A DNA stretch of 64,000 nucleotides, from positions 71,387,616 through 71,451,615 of the forward strand of contig CM063502.1 in the NCBI GenBank assembly GCA_032207245.1, in the 5' to 3' direction. Positions within the stretch are counted from its first letter, which is position 1. Each line of letters begins with the position of its first letter. Below, piece after piece: positions 42,956-55,307 of this stretch. The translations under genes and the position numbers were made by a program. Source of the stretch: Pardosa pseudoannulata. Its lineage: Eukaryota; Arthropoda; Arachnida; Araneae; Lycosidae. Under the pieces are notes generated by a model. It did no database searches and had not been told where the DNA came from. It saw nothing but the letters and a program-made list of their open reading frames with translations.

Positions 42956-45780
42956 TGAATGACGTAGAGCTCTGGATATCAAACTGAACTAACGTTACAG
43001 ATGTTTAACATTCTAAAAGTGCATACAAGTTACATGAACAACCATCAGTATCTTCGATGCAACCGAGATATCTGCTACTGTCACACTGACTATTATATAG
43101 GCATACAACATGTACATACATTACAGATATTTTCATATTTAAAAAGATGCTGTATTGTCGTAAATAAAAATACGATAATCATAAAACTTTACTCATAACA
43201 AATATCAATACAGGTCAAGGAATTCATGTTACAATAATATGTGAAAATACATTACAATATTTATAATATATACAAGACACTATTTACAAAGACTGGACGT
43301 TACGTCAAATGATGGATATGACTTCAATCTTCGGCTAATCAAAACAAGGCAAAGACATTAGTTGTTAAGGCGTATTCACCACAAATCCTTGGTAATATCA
43401 CTTTTTTGGAATGAGGGGGACAGAAAATTTTGGAGCGCTTTAAATTTGACAATTTTTTTTTGCCATCTTTTGAAATTTTTTCAGTTTACCACAAATATGT
43501 AAGAGAATTAGAACATGCAAATCTGTAATAACTTTAATTGTATAATGATCTACGGGTTTTAAAAAAGGAAATTGCTAGAAATCCAAATATTTGTTATAGA
43601 AAACAAAATAAAGGGGAAGTACCGACTTACCTAACTTATATGCATATTTTTGTTCATACTTATAGCTTCAATTTAGAGGTAACCGCTTTGACTAATACTA
43701 AATAGATCGTAAAAATATTGCTCCATAAAAACTTTTTGAATTATTCCTTCAATATATGAATTACGCAGTTGTGTTTTAACTATATACTTGTTCCTTAACG
43801 ACATTTTCTATATTGATTACAAAAGCAGTAAACTATTTCTTTGTAAAAATATTTGAAAAACAACATTATTTTTCTTCGCTACCAACAAATGTCGAATAGG
43901 AATCTTGAGGAAAAAGTTGAAAGTATATATCTTGAAAATGGGGTAACAGATGTTTTGTGAAAGAAAATGCTTTTATATTTCTCTACAACATTAAGAGATA
44001 TATTGTTTCAATAGAAACAAAAATTCGCAAAAGGTTTAATTTCTTTTGAATTATAGCGTTGTCTACAAATAAAAAAAAGTTCATTTAAATTCATAAACAA
44101 AATTAATCTTGATATATTTATTCAGTGTAGAATTTAGATAGATCCATACAATATTTGATTACGAATAGTCTTTCTTTTTTCCAGCTACGGAGGTTGAAAG
44201 AGATTGCTTTAATTAAATAAAAAATATGAAACTTTATAAACATATATTTGAAGCATTCTTAAGACTTCATTTAGAGTGTTAAATTTCAATTTCAATTTAG
44301 TTTTAATACTCTAAATAAAGCTCAAATACGTTACAATTTAAAAAATATTCATTATGTAATTTCTTTAGCTTTTAAAAATTTAAAAATATATATTAAATAT
44401 TATGGCTTAACTTTTAGTATTTTCGCCAAACTGTTTTTTATTACAGCTTGAAAATATAATTTCATCATATTTCAGTATGATTTTATAAATGGATTGAATA
44501 GTTAAAATATATGAAAAACATTTTGTGGCAATACTTTGAAGTTCTCTGGAAAAATCCGGCCCTTTCGAAATTTAAATTTAATTTTATTACTCTAAACGAA
44601 GTTGAAAGTATAACTGGACTTGATTTTAATATTAGAAGTAATTGGTCATTTTTTGTAAGAATCTATATAAAATTAAACTGAAAAATTTTTTAAAATTAGC
44701 AAAAACTTTCAAAAAGAAATTAGAAATTAATCTTGTTTTTTAAAATAGCTTAATTAATTTAGTTATTCATTGTCTATACATATAAAATTCCATAACTTCA
44801 AATTACTAATTTAGTAAAATTTATTGTGACATCAACCATTCAAAACTCTTTTTCTTCTAATGTGTTGCCCATTCTTTAATATTAGTTAGTACTTAAACAA
44901 GCCTAGTTCGACATTTATTTTCTAGCAGTAAATTTAACCGTAATACACCACTAAAATTTCTCTCTTTTGTTTATAAACTCAAATTTTATTTCCAAAAGTT
45001 ATTTATTATGTGTATTTTCATATTTAAAAAATTAAAATAGTTTATTATAAAAATAGATTAAAAGAGGTTTAAAAGCGTAGCGAGAATAGTGGATAGAAAA
45101 CAGCTACTACACAGTAAATAAATAATGAACTATTTTAATAAAGTTTGAAGATTTATTATAGAGGTATCGTTACAGTATTAATAAAATCTTTCAATTTTCT
45201 TAAAACCAGTATAAGCAAGGTTTTGAAGAATATGTATTTAGTACACTTCATAATATAGGTGAGTGGTATTTAGTACATTTGTACATATATGTAGAACATT
45301 TGAAATACAAACAATTTGAGGGAGTATTTTGTCAATTCATATTGGCATAAAGAAAAATAATCATACCTTTATAACATGAAAAAGTTTTATGTGTTGTATT
45401 TTGGTAGTTTTTAATAAGAAAGATTGTGCTACCATCTAGACTCATAGAAGAATGATTAGTGTGTAATTAGAACAAGAATGATGAAATGAGTGTCAGGAAG
45501 TCTTATACGAAATTTGTATCAAAGGAAAGAATGAGAAACTTTATAAGTCTGTACAATAATAAGTGTTTTTTTTTAAACTTTGTAAGTCGTAGAGTGATGA
45601 AAGACTTAAGAGTAAATAATATAACATTTAATGAACGATGCACTGACACTAAAAATACTGAAAGATAATTATCGAATATGTTTCTGAATAGTTCATGGGC
45701 AACGCTATACAAAAACATTAAAAAATATAAAAATTCACAACTTTCACTTGAAAAAAGTATAGCTAAATAAAATTAACTAT
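42956..45780. other. Unique AT-rich stretch, nothing recognised
   Basis: Frames at 43001-43198, 45486-45668 and 45503-45718 (minus) have no domains. Confidence 0.55.
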
Positions 45781-46080
45781 GGCCCATGGTCTCTCTCTCT
45801 CTATCCAGCAGACTGGTCATTCTCACTATATGACTTTTCTTTCTCTAACCAACTCGGACCAATATGACACGTTCTCATGTCATCCTCTTCTAAGCATGAC
45901 CCACGGGTAACGGTGTAGACAAGTTATAGAACGGAGAGTAACGCAACATGGAAGACAGTACCTAATTTATCAGAAGGATGTTGCATTTCAATCTATGAGT
46001 ATCTTTCAAAAAGAGCGATTTTGAGCATTTGCTCTCAGTCAGAGAGAGCATTGGTGATCGAAAAAGGGAAAGAATGATAT
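45781..46080. other. GC-richer island, unidentified
   Basis: It begins with a short (TC)n run (45790-45803), then about 270 bp of balanced composition with stops in all frames. TGCTCTC and GAGAGCA at 46030-46036 and 46044-46050 form a perfect 7 bp stem with a 7-base loop. No family resemblance is recognised. Confidence 0.35.
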
Positions 46081-47828
46081 TTTTACTTTAGTGAACACTA
46101 CAAATATTTTTTAAATCATATTTTAACCGTAAAGAGAAAGTATAATTTTAGACGTTTCCTTTCTTTGTTATCGATTAAAAAACCAATAACATATAGAAAA
46201 GTTATAACTCAAGATGGCCCAAAGTATTTTCTTGTTACAATCAGCAGCTGGGTCATAAGTCAGAGTGATCTAAGAGAATTTCAGTATTAATATTATCAAA
46301 AAGGTTTTTTTCAGAGATGCCTTTTCCATCTCTTGGATCTTTTTCAGTATGTATAGCGTATATTTCTTTTTAACGTATTCTCAAGTGTTACATGCTCCTT
46401 TCGTTTAGGGTTTCCAAGACCGAATCTTATGTGCTTCAAGATGAACTAGTTTTAAGATATTAATAAATGTCTTAGTTTCAAAACTTAATAGTTATGTTGA
46501 TGGATTCGAATTTCATAATTCATAATCAATAAATCCATTTCAGATAGTGTTTATGAAAGCCTGGATACACATAATGTAAACAGGTATGACAGATTGGCAA
46601 AAACGGCTTGAACATTATAATCTTTATAATATTCAAGATCCAATTAAGTTTCAGTTAATGGAATCCAACTTGTGGGAGCTTAAACTTTAAAGGACAAAAT
46701 GCCAAACTGGTAAAAATACCACTTATTTGAATTTACCTAAAATGTGAAAACATTGTTTTTACATGTTTCATTTATCTTCATTAATTTTCATTTGAAATGT
46801 TTGTTACATTTTTTTATCTTTATACATTGTGAAACATGCTATAAGAATGTATATCTACACATGAAATATATTAACTCTAATATCAAACAGTTAACAAACT
46901 TTTTATAGCATAAATATTATAAAAGTAATGAATAAATGTATATTTTGATACTACGTTTTTGGATGATTTTAAAGCTTTTATTGCAAATTTACTGCATATG
47001 GAAACAAGAAAATCAGAAATAAATCACAAAACTTTAGTGCCAGTTAATAGTTTTACTGTTTGAAAATAAATTAGTGCCGTCAATAAGCTTTAAGTGGAAA
47101 TTCGATTATTCATAAACAATTTGTTTAACTTGAATTTAAAAGTACAGTTAGTATTTCTCGGTAAATGCTTATTATGGCCACTGAAACATTGTAATTTCTT
47201 TTACTTCCGTGGGCAAAGCAGGACAAATAAATGTTTATTGAACATTCAAAAGCCTAATAAAAAATAAATGCTTCTATCCTTTTTCAGCTTTTATATTAAA
47301 AACATATTTTTCATCTCTTCAGTCTGTTTCAAAGCATTTTTACCTTTCTCTATAGAGAGGATGAAATCTGAATGTATGATACCAAATAAAAGTAATTAAT
47401 TCTACCAACCTAATACAATTAAAATATAAATCTACTTAAGATAATTATTCACTGAATAATTAAAAATGTAGTTTAGGGAATTAGATTTATATTGCATTTT
47501 CAATTATTAAAAATAATGTTTGAAATTGCATTTTATCAACAAGCAATTTACATAAGAAAAATTTTCATCAGAAATTTCTATTCATAATTAAAAATCTAAA
47601 ATCTTACGAAACGATCCAGACAATTTTTACAATAGTTGAAATATATTTAATTTAAATCTCTAATATTATAACTTCAATCTGATTTTACATTGTTTCAAAA
47701 AAAAAGAAATAATGCAAATCTAAATATTTTTCCATTGTTTATTTCTAATTGATGACGATTGTTAGAAATTTATCACGTTTCATGAGTTGGGCTGTACCAG
47801 AGAATGTAAATCATGAAACATACTTCAA
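46081..47828. other. Unique AT-rich stretch, nothing recognised
   Basis: No repeat, coding signature or RNA gene is evident. Confidence 0.6.
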
Positions 47829-47902
47829 GCACTTTACATTGTAATTAAAAAAATCTGAGGGGAGGCCTCATAAGCAATCCCCAAATGAATTGTAAAGTGT
47901 CC
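47829..47902. other. Nested imperfect hairpin
   Basis: CACTTTACA at 47829 pairs with TGTAAAGTG near 47894-47902 on the outside. GGGGA near 47860 pairs with TCCCC at about 47878 on the inside, and GAGGCCTC between them is itself palindromic. The total stem is interrupted, and the fold may be of no consequence. Confidence 0.45.
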
Positions 47903-48881
47903 TTACGATTTTATGATGTAAATTCATACAACAGCAGCATGGAAAATCGGCGTTAAAGAATACTCCAAACGTAATTAGGCGAATAGGATGAAAGCTGGCT
48001 TAAACCGGTTTCACTTTTAAAACCGTTTTTCGTTTTCTATCTATCATTCAGAAGAATCCTGATAAATAGTACCGTTGAAAAGTATATAGAAGAGATTTCA
48101 GGGTTTTTACTTGCAAATGAAGCCCGACTGTTTACAGTTTCTATTTATTTCTTCAGCTAAAATCTCCCATCTAAATCCTATTTTATCTTTCTCCTATTTG
48201 GCAACGGAATAGAAGTTTCACTCTTTCACACATTTTTTTTTTTTTTATTTTCTCACGCTGCGGTTCACAACAATTTATTTTTCTCGGAGGGAATTTTTTT
48301 TTACCTATATGTTTATTCCTTTTCACTCTTACATATATTGAAGTATTATAACAATAAGGAAAAGAATCTATTCTGTTACAGCAATTTTTTCTGTGTGATA
48401 AATGACGACAGGATAGAATGGAGTTTGAAATATTACATAAAATGGTGTGTAATATATTAGATGATTTTTCGTTAAGGATATTTTGGGAAAAGTCAAATCA
48501 TGACCATTCATAAAACATTCACCATCCTTTGTTAAACTTAATTTTACAAGTGACATAATAAGATTTATTTTTCTGTAGCCTTGAAAGTTGTATTTTTTAT
48601 CTACAGTGAAATAATAAATATAAAATTTTGACAATAAGAGCCAGCTAGGATGCTATATTAGGATATTGTACTATTTTATTTAATAAAAATAAATAGTTTT
48701 AAAAAATATTCATTCCCGTTTTCAGTACAAAAGTAATTCAATCTTGTGATAAACACATGAAAAATATATGTTATTAATTAAAATATTTGCTTTTACTGAG
48801 AATTTACAAACTGGGTTATGGTCGAATAGGTAGAATGACTTCTTTAAATCCCGGAGTAGGAAAGATTTAACATGGTACTGG
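47903..48881. other. Unique stretch, nothing recognised
   Basis: A pyrimidine-rich segment with poly-T lies at 48220-48300. The minus frame at 48368-48634 has no domain. Confidence 0.55.
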
Positions 48882-48885
48882 TTAA

Positions 48886-49474
48886 CCCCTTAACGTGCAA
48901 GCTCGACTTAACTCGAGCGAGCTAAACTGGGCAAAATATGCCCACTCGAGATAATTCGAGCGGCATTGTACTTTATGATGCTATAATTTTTCACACTCGA
49001 ATGCAATCGAGAATTGAAAATAACAATGGGAAAGCAAAAAGAAAACAATCGTTTTATTGATATTTATCACTTACATGGGATTCTAAGCTATAACACTTAT
49101 TTATTCAAGAACAAAATATATATTTTTTTTCTACTTATCATTTACGACTTATCTCTTCCTTGTTTCGAAATATATCATACAAAAAGAAGAAAATTTTGAT
49201 TAATTTTATAAATATTAGAATTGTTATTATTTATGTTTTAAAAGTATAAATAAGTATTTTTACTGATATTATCCTGAAATGGGAATTCAAAAAGAAATAA
49301 TATATTCGACTATTTTCTGCAATGTTATCAAAATCCAAAAATGCAATAAAAAGTTTGATTATTTTTGTATTTTTGTAATTATCTTGGCAAGACAACGTTC
49401 TAAATTCTGTTTTTTTTTAATTAAAAAAATTGATTTTTTTGGCCGGTGTTTTTCAAAAACTGTGCATTAAGGGG
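48886..49474. mobile_element. Non-autonomous piggyBac-type element in a TTAA site
   Basis: The 589 bp element is flanked by TTAA on both sides (48882-48885 and 49475-49478), the target duplication that defines piggyBac insertions. Its ends are inverted: CCCCTTAACGTGCA on the left, CCCCTTAATGCACA on the complement of the right. Near the left end are three copies of a spaced dyad: CTCGACTTAACTCGAG, CTCGAGATAATTCGAG and CTCGAATGCAATCGAG, plus a small GGGCA-AAATA-TGCCC hairpin. No transposase sequence is present. The frames at 49014-49199 and 49279-49470 show no DDE domain, so mobility would need a source in trans. Confidence 0.85.
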
Positions 49475-49830
49475 TTAAGGGGAACTAACATTTAAGTCAA
49501 TTGTGTACTTCCAAAACAAATATTTTAGATTCTTTTTAATATATTTGCATAAAAATGGACTACATCATTAAATTATATTATGTCAAAGTAGATCATATCC
49601 CAAGGTGAATTGCTAAGTTTTTAGGGCTATTCATTTTAAATTACTTAAAAAATAAATTCCTCAAATTAAAACTATGCGTATTTTTTCTCACATATATTTT
49701 GGCTATTTGTTATTACACCTTTTAGATCTTAAAACGTAGATATGCTCCTAAGCTTTCAAGAAAAATATATCAAGAAATTAATATTATTAAAATATTAATT
49801 TTTTCAGATCAAAAGTTTTATCGCAGTGAA

Positions 49831-49911
49831 TTGTGAATTATGTATAGCAGTGATGTTGTAAATTATGTGTAGCACTGAAGTTGTGAATTATGTGTAGCAG
49901 TGACGTTCAGA
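49831..49911. repeat. Minisatellite, 30 bp unit, about three copies
   Basis: The unit TTGTGAATTATGTGTAGCAG is seen three times with small changes (GTATAGCAGTGATG, GTGTAGCACTGAAG, GTGTAGCAGTGACG), at a period of 30 bp. Confidence 0.85.
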
Positions 49912-50934
49912 GTTGACAGATAATACGTTTATAAACACATCCACTTTGAGTAGCTTTTAACTTATATGATACACGATAACTAGTAGATAGATATCAAATG
50001 ATCATAATAGTTAAAAATGTTCAACAGTTTTAACACTTTATATCTTAACGACTCCTATTTGTAAGATATTTACTAAACTGTTAGAATGCAGCATTTCATG
50101 TAGGTAAAAATAAATTTAAAGTTTATAGCTTAAAAAATTTTAATTTATTGCCAATAAAAGTGCACCTACTACAAATACATTTTTTTAAATATTGTAAATT
50201 TGTACTTTTATTAATATTGTACTTTTTGTAAACGAATTTGAACATAACAGTGTTAAAATACTACTTCTAAACATATTTGGTCTTTTTAAATATAACTAAT
50301 CTAAAGTTTGTTTTTAGAAGCAATAAGACAAAACTTATTAAGTAAAAAATTATACTTTGGTATTAAATGTTACATAGTGTCGCCATTTATTGGGAATTCT
50401 ACATGTAAATGGTATATCTTACAGTACTGCAGAATAGTAATAATCAAAAATATTATCCATGCTATCCATTAATAATCATTGAGAAATAACTTTGACTTTC
50501 TTTCTACGTTGCTGATATGGAATACTGTAGCACAAAGGATTAATTTATTAGCAGAAATTGTTTTATTATATGATCTGGTAATACATATTTGTTTCTCTCT
50601 GATATCTGAATCTTAAATGCTACTAATTTTACAAACTCCATTTATAACGACGTAAAATGTTAGTAAAAGTACAAAATATGTCCTCTAATTTATTTATTTT
50701 TTTAATTTTCATGCACTTAGAGCCCTCCCCTGCATGAAGCTGATAAAGCATTAAGTAATACTACTTTATTTATACATTTATACTTAATAAGATAATGAAG
50801 AACAAAATATTTGTCTACGTAATTTAGGATATTATTTTAGGTATATTAATACACAAATTTTTTTGTTTTTCTTTTAATTCTTGGTGACTCACTACTTCTA
50901 TTACAAACTTAACATGCTGGTCATATCATGATGA

Positions 50935-50985
50935 ACAAGGTTTACATAGGTACAAGGTTTACAAGGTTTACAAGGTTTACATAGG
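50935..50985. repeat. Minisatellite, ACAAGGTTT unit
   Basis: A 16-base word ACAAGGTTTACATAGG starts and ends the block, with tandem ACAAGGTTT units (three in a row) between. Confidence 0.9.
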
Positions 50986-51189
50986 ATTGAAGCTGCAAAC
51001 GGAGACCGCATGGCAATGTTCACAGACGTAGGGGAGAGGGGAGAAAAGATGTCAAAAACGGTTGATAATATGACTGTTAATTAAGAACAATCCTAAATCA
51101 CAATACATGTTTACCTTCTATTCACCCTTAAATTCAACGAATGGATTCACAGATCTGTTCAAGTTAGGCAGGAGTGCCATCGACAAGCT

Positions 51190-51858
51190 ACACCTCTAAC
51201 AAGTCATTGTGCAGAATGCGCAAAACAGTAGAACGAGATACAATCAAGACATGTGCGATTGCTTGTCGACGGCAGTTGTAATGCTAATTTAACAGAAAAG
51301 ATCCACTGACGGCTGAACAGAATTATTAAATGATTCTTTTTACCTCTCTCTAGAGGGAAAAAGTTAGAATAGGCCAAGATAACCTGGATTCCCAAAAGAT
51401 GAGTCCACCACGACCAATTCATGTTACTTGAAAGCCAATATTCTTCACACATTTCTGGAGAAATATGCTTACATTCGTACGTTTATCGTTCTTGGTATCT
51501 CGGTGATCTATTTGAAATCTATGGCTGAAAACGAGTCCATCTTCAAGGATTTCCAGAATAAGATTTCTTTAAAACGTCACAGCCATGTTTGGAAACCATT
51601 CATCTTTTCTGTCATTTCCGTTTTCAGCTCCATACCTATGATGAATATCGGTATCTTCTTCATTGGAATATAGTTGAATCTGTGGTTGTGATTACCGGCT
51701 GAATGACGGGTTCTGAAAAAGATATCATTTGATCTATTTCAGAGAAAGCGCCCTCTTGCGGTTCTTAATTTTCTAAACACCACATTGTATCGGGAAATTT
51801 GTTTGCTTTTGTAGGTTATATCTTCCCTTACAGTTGTGAACATTTGTTCTTTTACATC

Positions 51859-51865
<7 letters not shown>
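51190..51865 (-). pseudogene. Decayed IS630/mariner transposase with one terminal repeat
   Basis: On the minus strand, from about 51545 downward, a frame gives spaced fragments: FQ, KNDKRTNVSIFLQKCVKNIG, then IGRGGLIFWESRLSW and a REVKRII stretch near 51335. This is the spacing of the mariner catalytic part, where a Gln-Asp-x-Ala-Pro-x-His block is followed by W-I-G-R-x-G-P and a Trp-Pro-x-R-S-P-D-L stretch. The usual SPDL Asp is not preserved. A further helix-like piece, VSRSTVLRILHNDL, lies at 51196-51241. At the far side (51740-51865), ACAGGATGTAAAAGAACAAA on the minus strand resembles a mariner-type end. Several stops make it non-functional. Frames at 51204-51452 (-) and 51428-51673 (+) are shadows. 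Confidence 0.5.

Positions 51866-51931
<66 letters not shown>
51862..51931. repeat. (TA)n microsatellite
   Basis: About 70 bp of uninterrupted TA directly adjoining the putative end of the mariner relic. TA is the mariner target, so the element may have inserted here or the repeat may have expanded from the target site. Confidence 0.96.
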
Positions 51932-51934
<3 letters not shown>

Positions 51935-52187
51935 GTCACATTTGGGATTTTAAAGTTAGAAATTAAAGCATTAAGTAATAAAATGTGAGTGAACTCTTTG
52001 CGAAGCGGGAGGATATGGTGGAAAAAACTATATAAGAACAAAACGCGGCTATTTCAAGGAGATAACAGGCAAATCTTCCATGGCTGGTAACTAGCTGTCA
52101 GATTAAGTCTCGTATTGAAAACAAAATGGCTAAGGAAGAAAATGAGGTTCGAATAAAATTTTAATTCCTTTAATGGATGTTTTTCCC

Positions 52188-52190
<3 letters not shown>

Positions 52191-52272
<82 letters not shown>
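52191..52272. repeat. (TA)n(TG)n compound microsatellite
   Basis: About 44 bp of TA pass directly into about 38 bp of TG. Alternating purine-pyrimidine TG favours Z-DNA. Confidence 0.97.
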
Positions 52273-52275
<3 letters not shown>

Positions 52276-53614
52276 TTAACTGGCAAACATGATTCAGCAC
52301 CTATCACAAACAAAGTTATAATCCACAATTATTTGTTTGACAAGGCTTACTTGACAACCCAAGCTTAGTACATTAATGTCTTGAAAGGCAACTCACTGAA
52401 AAACTAAAACCAAGCAGACCGTTATCAAGAGTCTTTTTATTCAGTTATAAATCAGAGAATTGATTGAGACATCTTACACTGGCCAGAAATGTGTATCTGA
52501 TGATTTATAAAAAAGCCATCCTGGGAGGAAAGTATCACGTGGATAATTTCACTTCAGAATGAGATATGTTAGTATTTTTTTAGTGGTATGTTATAAATGT
52601 TATAACATGCTTGGTGAAACAATAGCATAAAACGGAATAAATATTGTTATAATCTGTGGTTTTTCCTGGGATAGTTGACATCCGGGTTAGATAAGGGAAA
52701 GAAGAGGCCATCCGTAGCATTAATTAATCCGTAGCAATTTTAGTTTTGATAAGTGTGGAAGAAGGCAATCTTAATGAATCTCGTTCTTGATTAAATTTGT
52801 GAATGTGGGATAGTTAAGACTGAGGAGAAAGATTGTGGATTTGGAGAGTTTTGAAGAATTTTAAGGTAATACTTTTAATTTATTACCCCTCACACACAAC
52901 CATATATAGATATGTGTGTGAGTGACGGCTGTTTGTATATATATTATATACACAAGCAGCATTTACCACAGAAATTTTTCTTTATCGCTAATTGCTTAGT
53001 AGTCGGTAAAATGTTAATTTTAGGTACATTTTACAGATACGTATTAGATAAATTTAACCAGGAGGTAACAAAAAAGTACCCCAGCTAAAGTGTGTGTGTG
53101 GGGGGGGGGGGAAATCACTGTATATGTGTATTTTATCTAAGGCATGTGTCCCTACAGTTGCATATCTCTGGTTTCGTTAAGAAAAGGGTTTGGCAAGGCT
53201 TCATTCTTAAAAAATGGGATGTGTTTATATAGACAAACTGCGGGATCATGAATGAAGGTATACATATAAGACTTGAGAAAAATACAAGTGAGTAATTTAG
53301 TTGTTCTTATTATGGTCTGTTTGGGTGTTGGAAGGGGGAAGCAGATCCTAAAAATCTCCTTTTTTGTGGCATTGATGGTAAATTTAGTAGTAAATTTAAT
53401 TAATTTCTCATGGTCATTAGAATGGTAAGGGAAAGGACATCAGGAATGCATTTGACTCTAGGAAAGCAAAATTTCTGGACCAGTTCTTCCCAAATTAGAG
53501 TTCTGCTAGTTATGCCTCGGGTAGCATAAAAACCAGTAGTTTTGAGGAAAAATACACAAGAAAATCAAAGAAACGATATAAAAGAAATTCCTTTAGAAGA
53601 TATCAAAGCTCGAC
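52273..53614. other. Unique stretch with an inverted repeat and a G12 run
   Basis: GCTGTTTGTATATA (52928-52941) and TATATACACAAGCAGC (52945-52960) are near-complementary arms. Just upstream, CACACACA and TGTGTGTG flank a short TA segment. A (TG)5 run is followed by twelve G at 53100-53111. No gene recognised. Confidence 0.55.
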
Positions 53615-53685
53615 ACCTGGCATGTCCAATAACCCTTGTGTTATAGAAGCATAAAGACTATAGCGTTCCAAGGCAAACCTAATAA
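53615..53685 (+). mobile_element. Decayed 3' part of the tRNA-derived SINE
   Basis: TCCAATAACCCTTGTGTTAT and ACTATAGCGTTCCAAGGCAA align with CTCATTAGCCCTCGTGTTGC and CAGTGCTCCAACCAACC of younger copies. The tRNA-like head is not recognisable. Confidence 0.5.
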
Positions 53686-54056
53686 TAGATTTTGTCAAAG
53701 AAAATTATATCTGTAGCATACATAACAAATAAAAATATTAAATTGCCTTAAATTTAAATTTACAAGCAGTTTACAGGATATAATTTCATGTATAACAATT
53801 GATACAAACTAAGAGGGATCGAATGCAGGTATAGCTGTTAGTTATTTAAGATTGTTCCTTGAATGCATTTTCATATATATACGTCTTTTATGGTTTTCTG
53901 CTTTTGCATGGTTCTAAAAGAAAAAAAATGCTTGAATATAGATTTTACCTTTTATATAATCCTTTAATATTAATAAAGATACTCTGTTTGCTAAGCAGCA
54001 CAAACTAACCTAAATGTGTCTAATCTTCGGTTTACTATACACTTGTGCTAAATGTT

Positions 54057-54229
<173 letters not shown>

Positions 54230-55224
54230 TCTTGAATTTAGTGTATTTTGAATTTTCTAGTCCGAAATAGAATTAATGTTTAAAATCTTTTTTAAAAAGT
54301 AAAAGTAAATTTTGACTATTCAATATATTATTTAGAAAATTATTTAGAAATATTTACGATGTAATATATAATAGTTTTTCAAAAATTTTTAAAATGTAAA
54401 TTATAAAAATATAATACTTTTCGAATGATAATCAATTAAACTTCATCAATCAAATTTATACCAAAGTCCGTTTTACTGGTGTTATCAATCTTAAAAGCTT
54501 AAACTAAATCGAAGCAACTACTTATTCAGAAACTTGCTGAAAAATACCAGAGCTTTAACATAATCGACAAATTAGTAATTACCCTGCACAGAAAATTCGC
54601 AATGTAAACATAATAAAGTAAAATAAAAAATATAAGATAGTATTTAGTAATGTAAACGAAAAAAGCTTCGAATGAAACAAAATTCTTAACAGTCGCAAAC
54701 TTATTATATCTATTATTTAAAAACATACTAAATGAGCATTTAATTACATTTAGCCACCGAAAACAAGCATTTTTTACCTTTCTTTTCACTGATATTTATC
54801 GGCTGATTTTATGAGTATTGACAAGATAGAGATTTAAAGCGTAGTCGCAATTCAGAAAACTATAGGAGAATTTTTATATTTTTATTCTTTCTTTTTCAGT
54901 TTACAGGTCTGTACATCATGAGATTTATCCTAATTGTGTATTGATATTAAAGCAATTTACGAGGGCATTACATCTTTAAAGTGATCAAAAAATTGATTTT
55001 TTGGATATTACGCTGTTGGATATATCAAGAATTGACAACCTATGGCCTGCAGATAGTTTGCAAATTTATGAATATTTTGCATTTTGTTTATAACTTTTTT
55101 TATAACTTACATTATTCTGTGATTTATTACTTTTTTAAAAGTATACTGATTTTCTGATCACCCGGTTAATAAATTTGGTAATTGCAATCATTAAAGTTGA
55201 TTTCTTTGATATCAGGAAGCCGTA
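54230..55224. other. Unique AT-rich stretch, nothing recognised
   Basis: The minus frame at 54526-54789 (87 codons) is hydrophobic by composition but has no motif, flanking splice signal or similarity I can recognise. Confidence 0.5.
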
Positions 55225-55307
55225 GATTAATTTGGTCTCATTAGCCCTCGTGTAGCAATACAGTAGACGAGCTTCAAACCACACCAAACCAAACCTTTGA
55301 TTAATTT
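55225..55307 (+). mobile_element. 5'-truncated tRNA-derived SINE
   Basis: Only the 3' end is present, from GGTCTCATTAGCCCTCGTGT through CAGTAGACGAGCTTCAAACC and an ACCAAACCAAACC tail. It is bracketed by GATTAATTT at 55225-55233 and 55299-55307, a 9 bp direct repeat. Truncation at the 5' side with a target duplication is typical for incomplete reverse transcription by a LINE enzyme. Confidence 0.85.

Larger units (their letters stand above)
49479..51189. other. Unique AT-rich stretch apart from two minisatellites
   Basis: Apart from the minisatellites at 49.83 and 50.94 kb, nothing is recognised. Confidence 0.55.

Noticed and set aside
48820..48880. tRNA-like string TGGTCGAATAGGTAGAATG before the piggyBac-type element
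   Set aside because: No B box at the proper distance and no cloverleaf. Too weak to call a SINE.
49014..49470. Two small frames inside the piggyBac-type element as transposase remnants
   Set aside because: No DDE-type motif or Cys-rich C-terminus is seen, and the composition matches the AT-rich background.
51428..51673. 81-codon plus-strand frame with membrane-like character
   Set aside because: It is antisense to the mariner relic on the minus strand and has no recognisable family.
54526..54789. 87-codon hydrophobic minus frame
   Set aside because: Phe/Tyr/Ile-rich composition is what AT-rich DNA gives by chance. There is no motif or splice context.
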